A stretch of DNA of 64,000 nt from Amycolatopsis sp. CA-230715 (GCF_018736145.1 NZ_CP059997.1:2727501-2791500); one strand, 5' to 3'. Counted from the stretch's first letter, positions 16,114-25,287 are shown. Made by a program: numbers and translations. Notes: generated by a model from the letters alone, not told the origin.

Positions 16114-19100
16114 GTTTTCGGCCGCACGAAGGGAAAAAGGACCGTCTGCCGGATCGACGCGCCGGTGAGCATCATCAGCAGCCGGTCGACGCCGAGCCCG
16201 AGCCCGCCGGTCGGCGGCATACCGTGTTCCAGCGCCACCAGGAAGTCCTCGTCGAGTTCCATCGCTTCGACGTCACCGCTCGCCGCCCGCAGCGACTGCG
16301 CTTCGAGCCGCCGCCGCTGTTCGATCGGATCGGTCAGCTCGGTGTAGGCGGTGCCGATCTCGGCGCCGAACGCGATCAGGTCCCACCGCTCGGCGAGCCT
16401 GCCGTCGACCCGGTGCTGCCGGGTCAGCGGCGACACCTCGGTCGGGTAGTCGGTGTAGAAGGTCGGCGCGACCGTGGCGCCTTCGACGAGGTGCTCGTGC
16501 GCCTTCAGCACGAGATCGCCGTGCGTCGCCTCGTCGTCGACCCCGATGCCCGCCGCAGCGCAGTACCGGCGGAGATCGGCGATCGGGGTACCGGGGTCGA
16601 TCTGCTCGCCGAGCGCGTGCGAAACCGCGGTGTGCACCGGAATCACCGGCCAGTCACCGGAGATGTCGAACTCCTCCACCGAACCGTCCGCCCCGCGCCG
16701 CCGCACCACCTGCGCGCCGTAGGCGGCTTCGGCGGCGTGCTGGACCAGTTCTCGGGTCAGCGTCCGCATGGTGTCGTAGTCGGCGTAGGCCTGGTACGCC
16801 TCGAGCATGGTGAACTCGGGGTTGTGCGTGGCGTCCACGCCCTCGTTGCGGAAGTTGCGGTTCAGCTCGAACAGCCGCTCCACCCCGGCCACGCACAGCC
16901 GCTTCAGGTACAGCTCCGGCGCGATCCGCAGGTACATCCGCATGTCGTAGGCATTGATGTGGGTGACGAACGGGCGCGCGTTCGCCCCGCCGTGCACCGT
17001 CTGCAGCATCGGCGTTTCGACTTCGAGGTAGTCCGCGTGATGCAGCCTGTCCCGCACCGCGCGCACCACCTTGGCGCGCAGGCGGAACAACTCGGTCGCG
17101 TCCGGGTTCACCGCGAGGTCGAGGTACCGCTTGCGCACCTTCGCCTCCGGATCGGATAGACCCTTTCGCTTGTCCGGGAAGGGATGCAGGCACTTCGCGG
17201 TCAGCGTCCACTCGTCGACGAGCACCGAAAGCTCACCGCGCTTCGACGTCACGACCGTGCCGCGCGCGCCGACCTGGTCGCCGAGGTCCACCCCGGCGCG
17301 CCAGGTCTCCAGCGGCAGCCGGTCCGCGGTCAGCATGAGCTGCAGCTCACCGGAGAAGTCCCGCAGCACCGCGAAGCACAGGCCGCCGAGCGTGCGCAGC
17401 GCCACCAGGCGCCCGGCGACGCGGACCTCGTCGCCGGTGTGCGTGTCCGGGGCCAGCCCGGAGTACTTCTGCCGCACCTCGGAAACCAGCGTGTCGCGTT
17501 CGAAGGCCACCGGGTACGGGTCGATTCCGGAGTCCCGCAGGCGATCCACCTTCGCGATCCGCACCCGCACCTGCTCCGGGCGCCGCGCGGGCTTCGGCGC
17601 GACGGCCGCGGCCTCCGCCTCGATCCGGCGCACGTTCTCCACGAACTCGTCGGTGACCGTTTCGGTGCGCAGGACCCTCGGCGCCCGCGTGCCGCCCGGC
17701 AGGAACCCTTCCAGCGCACCGGCGACGATGCCGACCCTCGGCAGCCGCCGCGCCGAGGAGTAGCACAGGAACCGCGGCTCCCAATCCGGTCCGTACTTCG
17801 CGTTCGAGCGGTACAGCGACTCCAGCTGGAAGAACCGCGACGCCACGCTCAGCACCCCGCGCCACAACCGCAGCACTGGGCCCGCGCCGATCCGCTCCCC
17901 CTCGGAGAACACCGCGCGGAACATCGCGAAGTTGAGCGAAACCCGTTGCGTACCAAGGCGTGCGGCGTTCGCCACCAGTTCGGCGAGCAGGTATTCGTTG
18001 AGCCCGTTCTCGGCGGCGCGATCCCGTCGCATCAGGTCGAGCGACAACCCGCGGCGCCCCCACGGGACGAACGACAGCAACCCGCGCAGCTCCCCGCGCG
18101 CGTCGAACGCCTCGACCATCACGCACCGCGCGTCGGACGGGTCGCCCAGCCGCGACAACGCCATCGAGAACCCGCGCTCGGTCTCGTCCCCGCGCCACTG
18201 CTGCGCCTTGACGAGCAACTCCGCCATTTCCGCCGTCGGGATTTCGCCATGCCGCCGCACGCGCGAGGTGTACCCGGCGCGGGAGATCCGGCTGACCGCC
18301 TGCCGCACGGAACGCCGCTCCGGCCCGGCGAGGCTGAACTCGCGCACGTCGAGCACCGCCTCGTCCCCGATCTCCAGCGCCTTCAGCCCGGCGTCGGCGT
18401 AGACCTGGGCCCCGCGTTCGCTCGCCCCGAGCACGCCGGGCGTCCACCCGAACCGGTACGCCTCCGAGAGCCAGGCCTGCACGGCTTCGGGCCACGCGTC
18501 GAGATCGCCGACCGGGTCCGCGCTCGCCACCGACGTCCCGGCCAGCACCCGGTAGGTCACCGCCGCCTTCCCCGACGGCGCGAACACCACGCTCTTGTCG
18601 CGGCGCGTGGCGAAGTAGCCGAGCGAATCGTCCTCGCCGTGGTTCGCGAGCAGTTTCCGCAGCCGCAGCTCCTCGTCGTCGCTGCGATGGCGGCGGCTGC
18701 GCACACCGCGGAAGAACACGTACAACGCGAGCGCGACGGAAAGGGTGCCGCCGAGGTCGAGCAGGAGGTCGAGCCACTCGGGGCCTTCGCCGACGCCGAG
18801 CCTGCGCAGGCGGAGGAGCTCACCGGTCGCGTGGTTGGTGACCCAGGCGAACCGCTCCCACGCGTCGGTGAGCCTGCCGGGGAAGACCTCGGTCAGCGCC
18901 CAGCCGATCACCACCACCGCGGCCATCCCGCCGAACAGGACGGTGACCCCGCGCCGCAGCGCGCCGTCGGCGAGCCGGGCGGGGAAGGCTGGCCGCAGTT
19001 TCAGCAGGAACACCATCAACGCGACGGAAAAAGCCGCATAAATCGGGAATGTCCACATTGCGCTGTCGACGTGCGCGCGTTCCCGTGCGCTCAGTTCGAG

Positions 19101-19430
19101 CAGTTCCGGCGCCCACACCAGAATCGCCTGCGCCAGCCCGACCATCACCAGGCTGCCCACCTGGAACAGGACGATCGTGTAGAGCGCGGCCCGTTTCCGC
19201 CTGCGCAACGCCGCGCCGAGCACGGCCAGCACCAGCGCGATCACCAGGTTCGAGTCCACCGGGATGCCGACGAGGGAGAAAACCCAGATCGCCCCGTTGT
19301 GGAAACCGATGTGCTTCGGCCCGAACAAGAGCAGCAAAAGCGAAACGAGCGAGCCCAGCTGGACGATCGTGGCCACGATTCCGCCGGACTTGCGCTTCCA
19401 TGGCGCCACTGCGGGCGCACGCGCGGTCAT
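16110..19430 (-). CDS. lysX: bifunctional lysylphosphatidylglycerol synthetase / lysyl-tRNA synthetase LysX
   Basis: 1106 aa. The N-terminal part has several membrane helices and an MprF-type (DUF2156) transferase domain that moves lysine from tRNA to phosphatidylglycerol. The C-terminal 500 aa are an OB-fold anticodon domain plus class II LysRS core (motif 2 FRNEGVDATHNPEFTMLEAY; motif 3 GLGLGVDRLLMML). In mycobacteria LysX confers resistance to cationic antimicrobial peptides. ATG 19430 has GAGGG 9-10 nt upstream and matches the family N terminus; a frame to 19493 is open. Product length is near the mycobacterial enzyme. Confidence 0.95.
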   Translation of the reverse strand: MTARAPAVAPWKRKSGGIVATIVQLGSLVSLLLLLFGPKHIGFHNGAIWVFSLVGIPVDSNLVIALVLAVLGAALRRRKRAALYTIVLFQVGSLVMVGLAQAILVWAPELLELSARERAHVDSAMWTFPIYAAFSVALMVFLLKLRPAFPARLADGALRRGVTVLFGGMAAVVVIGWALTEVFPGRLTDAWERFAWVTNHATGELLRLRRLGVGEGPEWLDLLLDLGGTLSVALALYVFFRGVRSRRHRSDDEELRLRKLLANHGEDDSLGYFATRRDKSVVFAPSGKAAVTYRVLAGTSVASADPVGDLDAWPEAVQAWLSEAYRFGWTPGVLGASERGAQVYADAGLKALEIGDEAVLDVREFSLAGPERRSVRQAVSRISRAGYTSRVRRHGEIPTAEMAELLVKAQQWRGDETERGFSMALSRLGDPSDARCVMVEAFDARGELRGLLSFVPWGRRGLSLDLMRRDRAAENGLNEYLLAELVANAARLGTQRVSLNFAMFRAVFSEGERIGAGPVLRLWRGVLSVASRFFQLESLYRSNAKYGPDWEPRFLCYSSARRLPRVGIVAGALEGFLPGGTRAPRVLRTETVTDEFVENVRRIEAEAAAVAPKPARRPEQVRVRIAKVDRLRDSGIDPYPVAFERDTLVSEVRQKYSGLAPDTHTGDEVRVAGRLVALRTLGGLCFAVLRDFSGELQLMLTADRLPLETWRAGVDLGDQVGARGTVVTSKRGELSVLVDEWTLTAKCLHPFPDKRKGLSDPEAKVRKRYLDLAVNPDATELFRLRAKVVRAVRDRLHHADYLEVETPMLQTVHGGANARPFVTHINAYDMRMYLRIAPELYLKRLCVAGVERLFELNRNFRNEGVDATHNPEFTMLEAYQAYADYDTMRTLTRELVQHAAEAAYGAQVVRRRGADGSVEEFDISGDWPVIPVHTAVSHALGEQIDPGTPIADLRRYCAAAGIGVDDEATHGDLVLKAHEHLVEGATVAPTFYTDYPTEVSPLTRQHRVDGRLAERWDLIAFGAEIGTAYTELTDPIEQRRRLEAQSLRAASGDVEAMELDEDFLVALEHGMPPTGGLGLGVDRLLMMLTGASIRQTVLFPFVRPKT

Positions 19431-19670
19431 GAAGGTGCCACCCTCGCTTTCTGATCTGAGCGCTTTACCCAGTGAAGGTCGCGCGTCCATCATCGCGCGT
19501 CACTCGCAGGTCTGATGCGGCACCCTAGTTCGTCACCCGGTTCGGCCGCGGTGAGGACTTGTGAAGCTGGTCGCAGCCCGGTGGCCGCCCGCCCCGCGGG
19601 GTGTCACGCTGGTTTCCCAGATCCACGACCCGGGGACCTCCTGGAGGCCTCGAGGGAAGGACGGTAGACA

Positions 19671-20546
19671 GTGTCGTCACCCGAAGAACCAGCGCGCCCG
19701 AACGAAGTCGCCGCGCCGTACGGCAGCGGCCCGGAAAAGGCCAAGCCCGCCAGGAAAGTCCGCATCCACCACCTGCGCGAGCTCAAGGAACGCGGCGAGC
19801 CGTGGCCCATGCTCACCGCGTACGACATGTACACCGCCGCGCTGTTCGACGAGGCGGGCATCCCGGTACTCCTGGTCGGCGACTCGGCCGCGAACAACGT
19901 GTTCGGTTACGACACTTCGCTGCCCGTGACCGTCGACGAACTGCTGCCGCTCGTGCGCAGCGTCACCCGATCGGTGACTCGTTCGCTCGTCGTCGCCGAT
20001 CTCCCGTTCGGCTCGTACCAGCTTTCGCCGGAGCAGGCGCTGGCGACGTCGGTCCGGTTCATGAAGGAGGGCAGGGCGCACGCCGTCAAGCTCGAAGGCG
20101 GGCGCCGGTTCGCGCCGCACGTCGAGGCGCTCACCTCGGCGGGCGTACCGGTGATGGGGCACATCGGCTTCACGCCGCAGAGCGAGCACAACCTCGGCGG
20201 CTACCGCGTGCAGGCTCGCGGTGACGGCGCGGAGACGCTCCTCGCCGACGCGCTCGCGCTCCAGGAAGCGGGCGCGTTCGCGGTCGTGATGGAGATGGTG
20301 TCCGCCGAAGCGGCCAAACGCGTGACCCACGAGCTGCAGATCCCGACCATCGGCATCGGCGCCGGACCGGACTGCGACGCGCAGGTGCTGGTGTGGCAGG
20401 ACATGGCGGGCCTTCGCCGCGGCAAGGCGCCGAGGTTCGTCAAGCGGTACGCCGATCTCGCCGGTGTGCTGTCCGAGGCCGCGGGCGCGTTCGCCGACGA
20501 GGTGCGCCGCGGCGAGTTCCCGGCACCGGAGCACGCCTTCCACTGA
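19671..20546 (+). CDS. panB: 3-methyl-2-oxobutanoate hydroxymethyltransferase
   Basis: 291 aa, first step of pantothenate synthesis (ketopantoate from alpha-ketoisovalerate and methylene-THF). The (beta/alpha)8 fold motifs include PMLTAYDMYTAALFDEAG, GDSAANNVFGYD (Mg2+ ligands), AVKLEGG and the active-site Glu in FAVVMEMV. An N-terminal extension of about 25 aa is typical of actinobacteria. Start GTG 19671, GGAAGGA upstream. It is followed by a strong hairpin. The 240 bp between lysX and panB hold both promoters; no distinct operator was seen. Confidence 0.95.
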   Translation: MSSPEEPARPNEVAAPYGSGPEKAKPARKVRIHHLRELKERGEPWPMLTAYDMYTAALFDEAGIPVLLVGDSAANNVFGYDTSLPVTVDELLPLVRSVTRSVTRSLVVADLPFGSYQLSPEQALATSVRFMKEGRAHAVKLEGGRRFAPHVEALTSAGVPVMGHIGFTPQSEHNLGGYRVQARGDGAETLLADALALQEAGAFAVVMEMVSAEAAKRVTHELQIPTIGIGAGPDCDAQVLVWQDMAGLRRGKAPRFVKRYADLAGVLSEAAGAFADEVRRGEFPAPEHAFH

Positions 20547-20557
20547 TCGTCCCGACT

Positions 20558-20590
20558 GCTGCCGGGTGCGGGGTTCCCGCACCCGGCAGC
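20558..20590 (+). terminator. 15-bp GC hairpin downstream of panB
   Basis: Arms 20558-20572 and 20576-20590 pair perfectly around a GTT loop, 12 nt after the panB stop. There is no U tract, as usual in high-GC actinobacteria. Probable factor-independent terminator. Confidence 0.85.
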
Positions 20591-20612
20591 GCTGTGTCGA
20601 GCCCTCAACTAT

Positions 20613-20668
20613 TCACGTATTTGAACGAAAATCACGTACTTGACTTAGTTAAGAAAGTATCTTAACGT
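20613..20668 (+). promoter_or_regulatory. AT-rich promoter with direct repeats and an operator-like palindrome
   Basis: TTGACT (20640-20645), 17 nt, TAACGT (20663-20668) form a plausible sigma-70 promoter. The spacer and -10 are covered by GTTAAGA-N5-TCTTAAC (20648-20666), a 7-bp perfect palindrome. Upstream, TCACGTA(T/C)TTGA occurs at 20613 and 20632, 19 bp apart. The layout suggests activator sites upstream and a repressor site in the core promoter. Confidence 0.6.
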
Positions 20669-20709
20669 TTACTCGCAGCAACCGAAAGGCCTTCGACGAG
20701 GAGGAGCCG

Positions 20710-20796
20710 ATGGGTGCACGAGCGAAGCGCACCGGTCCGCCGCGCCACCGAGTCCGGCCACCGGCTGCGAATCAGCGGTCCTCCGCACCGGAGTAG
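20710..20796 (+). CDS. 28-aa Arg/Pro-rich small ORF, possible leader peptide
   Basis: ATG 20710 lies 5 nt after a consensus AGGAGG, the best ribosome-binding site in the neighbourhood, and just downstream of the AT-rich promoter. The peptide has 6 Arg and 5 Pro in 28 residues, including two Pro-Pro pairs at 10-11 and 17-18. It is unlike any family I recognise. It stops 15 nt before a GC hairpin and 84 nt before a proline iminopeptidase gene. A regulatory leader is one reading; a stand-alone small protein is another. GC-rich codon bias alone would raise Arg and Pro counts. Confidence 0.5.
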   Translation: MGARAKRTGPPRHRVRPPAANQRSSAPE

Positions 20797-20810
20797 ACCG
20801 CTCCCCGGAC

Positions 20811-20849
20811 GGGGGCCCGCTCACCATCTGGCGGCGGGGGCGGGCCCCC
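20811..20849 (+). terminator. hairpin between small ORF and pip (possible attenuator)
   Basis: GGGGGCCCGC (20811-20820) and GCGGGCCCCC (20840-20849) are perfect complements with a 19-nt loop. Located between the small ORF stop and the pip start, it could terminate leader transcripts or act as a conditional attenuator. Confidence 0.5.
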
Positions 20850-20880
20850 ACCTGGGAAGCCGATCGGGCACAGTGTGCGC

Positions 20881-21834
20881 ATGGACGACCTGTACCCGCC
20901 GATCGAGCCGTACGACAGCGGTTTCCTCGACGTCGGCGACGGGCACCGGGTCCACTGGGAACAGTCGGGCAACCCCGGCGGCAAGCCCGCGGTGGTCCTG
21001 CACGGCGGGCCGGGCAGCGGTATCGCGCCGAGCACGCGCCGCCACTTCGATCCCGCCGTCTACCGGATCGTGCTGTTCGACCAGCGCGGCGCCGGGCGCA
21101 GCACCCCGCACATCGGTGACCAGGGCGTCGACCTGAGCACCAACACCACCTGGCACCTCGTCGCCGACATGGAGGCGCTGCGCGCGCACCTCGGCATCGA
21201 GCAGTGGCAGCTCTTCGGCGGCTCGTGGGGCGCGACGCTCGCGCTCGCCTACGCCGAAACCCATCCCGGCCGTGTCAGCGAAATCGTGCTGCGCGGCGTG
21301 TTCACGGCCAGGCGCAGCGAACTCGACTGGATCTACCGCGGCGGTGCGGCACGCGTCTTCCCCGAACACTGGGAAAACTTCCTCGCCCCGATCCCGCCGG
21401 AGCAGCGCCACGACCCGCTCGGCGCCTACCGCGCACTCGTGTTCGACCCCGACCGCGCCACCAGGGAACGCGCCGCGATCGCCTGGAGCGCTTGGGAAGG
21501 CGCGATCGTCTCGCTCATCCCGCAGCAGAACTTCGTGGACAACTACAGCGCGCCGGTCTTCGCGCTGACCTTCGCCAGGCTCGCGCTGCACTACTTCTCC
21601 CACGGCGCCTGGCTCGACGACGGCCAGCTCATCCGCGACGCGGGCAAGCTCGCCGGCATCCCCGGCGTCATCGTGCAGGGCCGGTACGACGCGGTGTGCC
21701 CGCCGGACACCGCGTACGAACTGCACCGGGCGTGGCCGTCCTCGACGCTGCGACTCGTGAACACCGCGGGCCACGCCGTCACCGATCCCGGCATCCTCAC
21801 CCAGCTGCGCGCCGCCACCGACGGCTTCCGGTAA
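20881..21834 (+). CDS. pip: proline iminopeptidase (S33)
   Basis: About 317 aa alpha/beta hydrolase releasing N-terminal proline from peptides. Oxyanion motif HGGPGSG, nucleophile GGSWGATLAL, acid GRYDAVCPP and His in GHAV are all present, as is the family N terminus DDLYPPIEPYDSGFLDVGDG. ATG 20881 is preferred to in-frame GTG 20875. No signal peptide, so cytosolic. No strong ribosome-binding site is visible; expression may depend on the leader region upstream. Confidence 0.94.
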   Translation: MDDLYPPIEPYDSGFLDVGDGHRVHWEQSGNPGGKPAVVLHGGPGSGIAPSTRRHFDPAVYRIVLFDQRGAGRSTPHIGDQGVDLSTNTTWHLVADMEALRAHLGIEQWQLFGGSWGATLALAYAETHPGRVSEIVLRGVFTARRSELDWIYRGGAARVFPEHWENFLAPIPPEQRHDPLGAYRALVFDPDRATRERAAIAWSAWEGAIVSLIPQQNFVDNYSAPVFALTFARLALHYFSHGAWLDDGQLIRDAGKLAGIPGVIVQGRYDAVCPPDTAYELHRAWPSSTLRLVNTAGHAVTDPGILTQLRAATDGFR

Positions 21835-21876
21835 ACGTCGTTGCCCCGCCCTTCGCTCGCCGGGGACACTCGGTCG

Positions 21877-22305
21877 ATGAGCCGGAAACCGGACAACCAC
21901 GAGTGCCGCTGCGGCTCGCGGAGCCACGACCGCGGCAACCGCACGGACCGGTACCGGGAACCGGGCCCCGCCAAGAGGGTCGCCGAGGCGATGCGGCTCA
22001 TGCGCAAACGCGATCCGCAAACCGCGGAAGACGGTTTCCACCTCTTGCGCCCGCATGCGGCGGAGCACGTCGACGAACTGCTCCACGAGTTCGAACAGGA
22101 GCGCGCCGACCAGGGGCTCCGTTGCTGGCTGCTGGAGCTGATCGGCGAGGCGCGATCCCCTGCCGCGCTGCCGACCCTGGCCGCGCAGTCGCACTCCGAA
22201 GACGAATCCCTGCGATTCTGGGCGATTCACGGTTTGGAGTTGCTCGATACGAGGGAGGCTCGCACCGCGCTGTACCGGGCGCGCGCGAACGGCACGATTC
22301 CTTAG
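21877..22305 (+). CDS. HEAT-repeat-like hypothetical protein
   Basis: 142 aa hydrophilic protein. An N-terminal CRCGSRSH motif hints at a small metal site, followed by helical repeats in which LRFWAIHGLELLDTREARTALY resembles a HEAT unit. A longer frame starts at 21841, but ATG 21877 gives the plausible N terminus. It begins 42 bp after pip and ends 7 bp before the convergent pucR gene. Function unknown. Confidence 0.6.
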   Translation: MSRKPDNHECRCGSRSHDRGNRTDRYREPGPAKRVAEAMRLMRKRDPQTAEDGFHLLRPHAAEHVDELLHEFEQERADQGLRCWLLELIGEARSPAALPTLAAQSHSEDESLRFWAIHGLELLDTREARTALYRARANGTIP

Positions 22306-22312
22306 AAGCGGC

Positions 22313-23848
22313 TCAGTACCGCTCGTCGTCTCGAAGCTCCCGGAGCAGCGCGCCCGCCTCGTGGTCGGTGCGCATGGGTCCGGCGGGACGCGGCACCGGG
22401 CCGGTTCTCGTCGCCGGTCGGAGTTTCCCGAGCGGTACCTGCAGGGCGAGCCAGAGATCGGCGCGCAGGCCGGGTGAGTCCAGGCCGCGGCCCAGCAGTT
22501 CCTCGCACTTGCGGACCCGGTTGCGCAGGGTGTGCCGGTGCACGCCGAGCGCCGTCGCGGCCGAGTCCCAGTGCCCGTGGTGTTCGAGCCAGCAGCGCAG
22601 TGATTCGACCAGGTCGGCGCGCCCGGCCAGCGGGGCGAGGAGGCTGTCCGCGAACGCTTGCGCGACCTCGGTTCCGACGAGGTCGAGCAGGCTGCCCGCC
22701 TCGTCGGCGAAGTCGACCACGGGCACCGAGCGCTCCTTCGCGGCCCGTGCCGCCCGCATCGCCCTCGACACTCCATTCGCGACGTCCACAACGGACACTC
22801 CCGCCACGGTTCCCGCGTGCAGCCCGCGGACGCGCCCGGTCAGCTTCGCCGCCACCGGATCCTTGGCCAGCACCACCAGCATGCCGCCGTGCTCCGCGTG
22901 GAAACCGTCCGATTCGGACTCGAGCAGCTCCGCCGCCCCGTGGCGCGCGGCCGCGCTCCCGAGCAGCGCGCACACCGACCACGGCGGTTCCGGCGCGCCG
23001 GGGAACAGCTTCGCGATGGACGCCGCGGCCAGTTCCGGCTGCCCGCCGACGAGCAGCTCGACCAGCCCCGCCCGCAACGGCCTCAGCGCGGCGTCCTGCT
23101 CGCGGCCGTGCTCCAACGCGAGCGAAAGCAGCGACGCGGCGGTGGTGACGATGTGCCTGCTCGCGGCGTCGAGCGGCTCCGGCGCCACGACGACCAGGAA
23201 CCCGCGGGCGCCCAGCGCCTGAATCAGCACCTCGTCCCCGCCGAGCCGGAGCAGCCTGCTCCCGCGACGGACGCGGGACAGCTCCGGCCCGAGCGCGTCC
23301 CCCAACGAGGCCGCCGCGGCGGGCGCCGCCTCGTGGACATCGCCAGCCGCGTCCACGAGCAGCACCGAGGCGTCGACGAGGGAAGCCAGCTTGCGCACCA
23401 TCGCGCCGGGGCCGCGCCTGCCGAGCGCGGTGCGGGTCAGCGCCTGCTGCCCCTTGTCGGTGCGGACGAGCGACGCGTACTCGTCGGCCGCGATCGCCCG
23501 CGAGACCGCGCGCGTGATCGCGATGAAGGGCGTGCGCTTCGGCACCTCCAGCAGCGGCAAGCCCGCCTTCGCGGCGGCCTCGGCCAGCTCGGACGGCACG
23601 CGATCGTGCCCGAGGCCGACGCCGAACCCGATCCCGGCCACGTCCGCCGCGACCAAGCGCGCCACGTACGACTCGGCGTCCGCCAGCGCGAGCCCGATGG
23701 TGAGGAGGAGTTCGCCGCCTTCGAGGAAATCGCTCGGATCGGCCAGTTCGGTCGCGTGCACCCAGCCGATCGGCCGGTCGAGCGCGCGCTCCCCCGCGCG
23801 GACCGGGAGCCCGAGATCCGCGGCGAGTACGCGCAAGGTCAGTGCCAT
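22313..23848 (-). CDS. PucR-family transcriptional regulator (GabR-like)
   Basis: About 511 aa. N-terminal PucR sensor domain (from LRVLAADLGLPVRAG), central GGDEF-like region and C-terminal PucR helix-turn-helix (SAATALGVHRHTLRNRVRKCEELLG). ATG 23848 begins at the conserved MALTLRVL; the frame is open to 24022 over the divergent gene. Divergent from gabT-gabD by about 100 bp; PucR-type GabR in Corynebacterium activates GABA catabolism, so the same role is likely. Confidence 0.92.
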   Translation of the reverse strand: MALTLRVLAADLGLPVRAGERALDRPIGWVHATELADPSDFLEGGELLLTIGLALADAESYVARLVAADVAGIGFGVGLGHDRVPSELAEAAAKAGLPLLEVPKRTPFIAITRAVSRAIAADEYASLVRTDKGQQALTRTALGRRGPGAMVRKLASLVDASVLLVDAAGDVHEAAPAAAASLGDALGPELSRVRRGSRLLRLGGDEVLIQALGARGFLVVVAPEPLDAASRHIVTTAASLLSLALEHGREQDAALRPLRAGLVELLVGGQPELAAASIAKLFPGAPEPPWSVCALLGSAAARHGAAELLESESDGFHAEHGGMLVVLAKDPVAAKLTGRVRGLHAGTVAGVSVVDVANGVSRAMRAARAAKERSVPVVDFADEAGSLLDLVGTEVAQAFADSLLAPLAGRADLVESLRCWLEHHGHWDSAATALGVHRHTLRNRVRKCEELLGRGLDSPGLRADLWLALQVPLGKLRPATRTGPVPRPAGPMRTDHEAGALLRELRDDERY

Positions 23849-23889
23849 TATGGCCAATCCTACGTGCCATGTTCGACAAAACGGCCATA
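23849..23889. promoter_or_regulatory. inverted repeat TATGGCC-N27-GGCCATA in the pucR/gabT gap
   Basis: Perfect 7-bp arms at 23849-23855 and 23883-23889 start immediately upstream of the pucR ATG. Widely spaced half-sites suit a multimeric regulator such as the PucR protein; candidate operator only. Confidence 0.4.
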
Positions 23890-23949
23890 GGGCAGACGCC
23901 TGCCGCGGGCTCATCCTCGACACCGACCCCGAGAGAAGGAGCCACGCCC

Positions 23950-25287
23950 GTGACGGTGACCGCACCCGCCCCGAAGCACCGCAGGCTGCGCACCGAGATC
24001 CCCGGTCCCGCGTCCCGCGCACTGCAGGAACGCCGCGCGGCCACCGTGGCGGCCGGGGTCAGCTCGGTGCTCCCGGTGTACGTGACCTCCGCGAGCGGCG
24101 GCCTGCTCACCGACGCCGACGGCAACACGCTGATCGACTTCGGCTCCGGTATCGCGGTGACGAACGTCGGCCATTCCGCGCCCGCCGTCGTCGACCGGGT
24201 CCGCAAGCAGGCGTGCTGGTTCACGCACACGTGCTTCATGGTCACGCCGTACGAGGGCTATGTGGAGGTGTGCGAGGCGCTCGGCGAGCTGACGCCCGGC
24301 ACCCACGAGAAGCGCTCGGTGCTGTTCAACTCGGGCGCGGAAGCCGTCGAAAACGCGGTGAAGATCGCGCGCGTGGCCACCGGGCGGCAGGCCGTCGTGG
24401 TGTTCGACCACGCCTACCACGGCCGCACCAACCTCACCATGGCGCTGACCGCGAAATCCGTGCCCTACAAGCACGGCTTCGGCCCGTTCGCGCCCGAGGT
24501 CTACCGCGTGCCCGGCTCGTACCCGTTCCGCGACGGGCTGACCGGTGAGCAGGCCGCGGCGGCCGCGCTCGAGAAGATCGAAAAGCAGATCGGCGGCGAC
24601 CAGGTGGCCGCCGTGGTGATCGAACCGATCCAGGGCGAGGGCGGATTCGTCGAGCCCGCGCCCGGGTTCCTTCCCGCGTTGTCGCGGTGGTGCGCGGAGC
24701 ACGGCGCGGTGTTCGTCGCCGACGAGGTGCAGACCGGGTTCTGCCGCACCGGAGACTGGTTCGCTTCCAGTCACGAGGACGTGGTGCCCGATCTCGTCGC
24801 CACCGCGAAGGGCATCGCGGGCGGACTCCCGCTCGCCGCGGTCACCGGGCGCGCCGAACTGCTCGACGCGGTACCCGCCGGGGGTCTCGGCGGCACCTAC
24901 GGCGGCAATCCCGTCGCCTGCGCGGCCGCGCTCGGCTCGATCGAGACGATGCGCGGCGAGAACCTGGCGTCGTCGGCGCGGCGGATCGGCGAAGCGGTCC
25001 TGCCCCGGTTGCGGGCGCTGGCCGCGGAAACCGGCGTCATCGGCGACGTCCGCGGACGCGGCGCGATGCTCGCCGCCGAGTTCGTCCGTCCCGGCACCAC
25101 CGAACCCGACGCCGAGCTGACCGCCCGCGTCGCCAAAGCCTGCCACGCGCTCGGCGTGGTCGTGCTGACCTGCGGCACCTACGGCAACGTCGTCCGGCTG
25201 CTGCCCCCGCTGTCCCTGTCCGGCGAACTGCTGGACGAAGGCCTTTCCGTACTCGAACACGCCGTCCGGCAGGAGATCTCCCGATGA
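23950..25287 (+). CDS. gabT: 4-aminobutyrate--2-oxoglutarate transaminase
   Basis: About 445 aa class III aminotransferase converting GABA and 2-oxoglutarate to succinate semialdehyde and glutamate. The PLP lysine is Lys287 in ATAKGIAGG; the cofactor Asp is in VADEVQTGFCRTG and the phosphate-binding turn in NSGAEAVENAVK. GTG 23950 has AAGGAG 8-9 nt upstream. The stop overlaps the next start (ATGA), so gabT-gabD are translationally coupled. Confidence 0.94.
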   Translation: MTVTAPAPKHRRLRTEIPGPASRALQERRAATVAAGVSSVLPVYVTSASGGLLTDADGNTLIDFGSGIAVTNVGHSAPAVVDRVRKQACWFTHTCFMVTPYEGYVEVCEALGELTPGTHEKRSVLFNSGAEAVENAVKIARVATGRQAVVVFDHAYHGRTNLTMALTAKSVPYKHGFGPFAPEVYRVPGSYPFRDGLTGEQAAAAALEKIEKQIGGDQVAAVVIEPIQGEGGFVEPAPGFLPALSRWCAEHGAVFVADEVQTGFCRTGDWFASSHEDVVPDLVATAKGIAGGLPLAAVTGRAELLDAVPAGGLGGTYGGNPVACAAALGSIETMRGENLASSARRIGEAVLPRLRALAAETGVIGDVRGRGAMLAAEFVRPGTTEPDAELTARVAKACHALGVVVLTCGTYGNVVRLLPPLSLSGELLDEGLSVLEHAVRQEISR

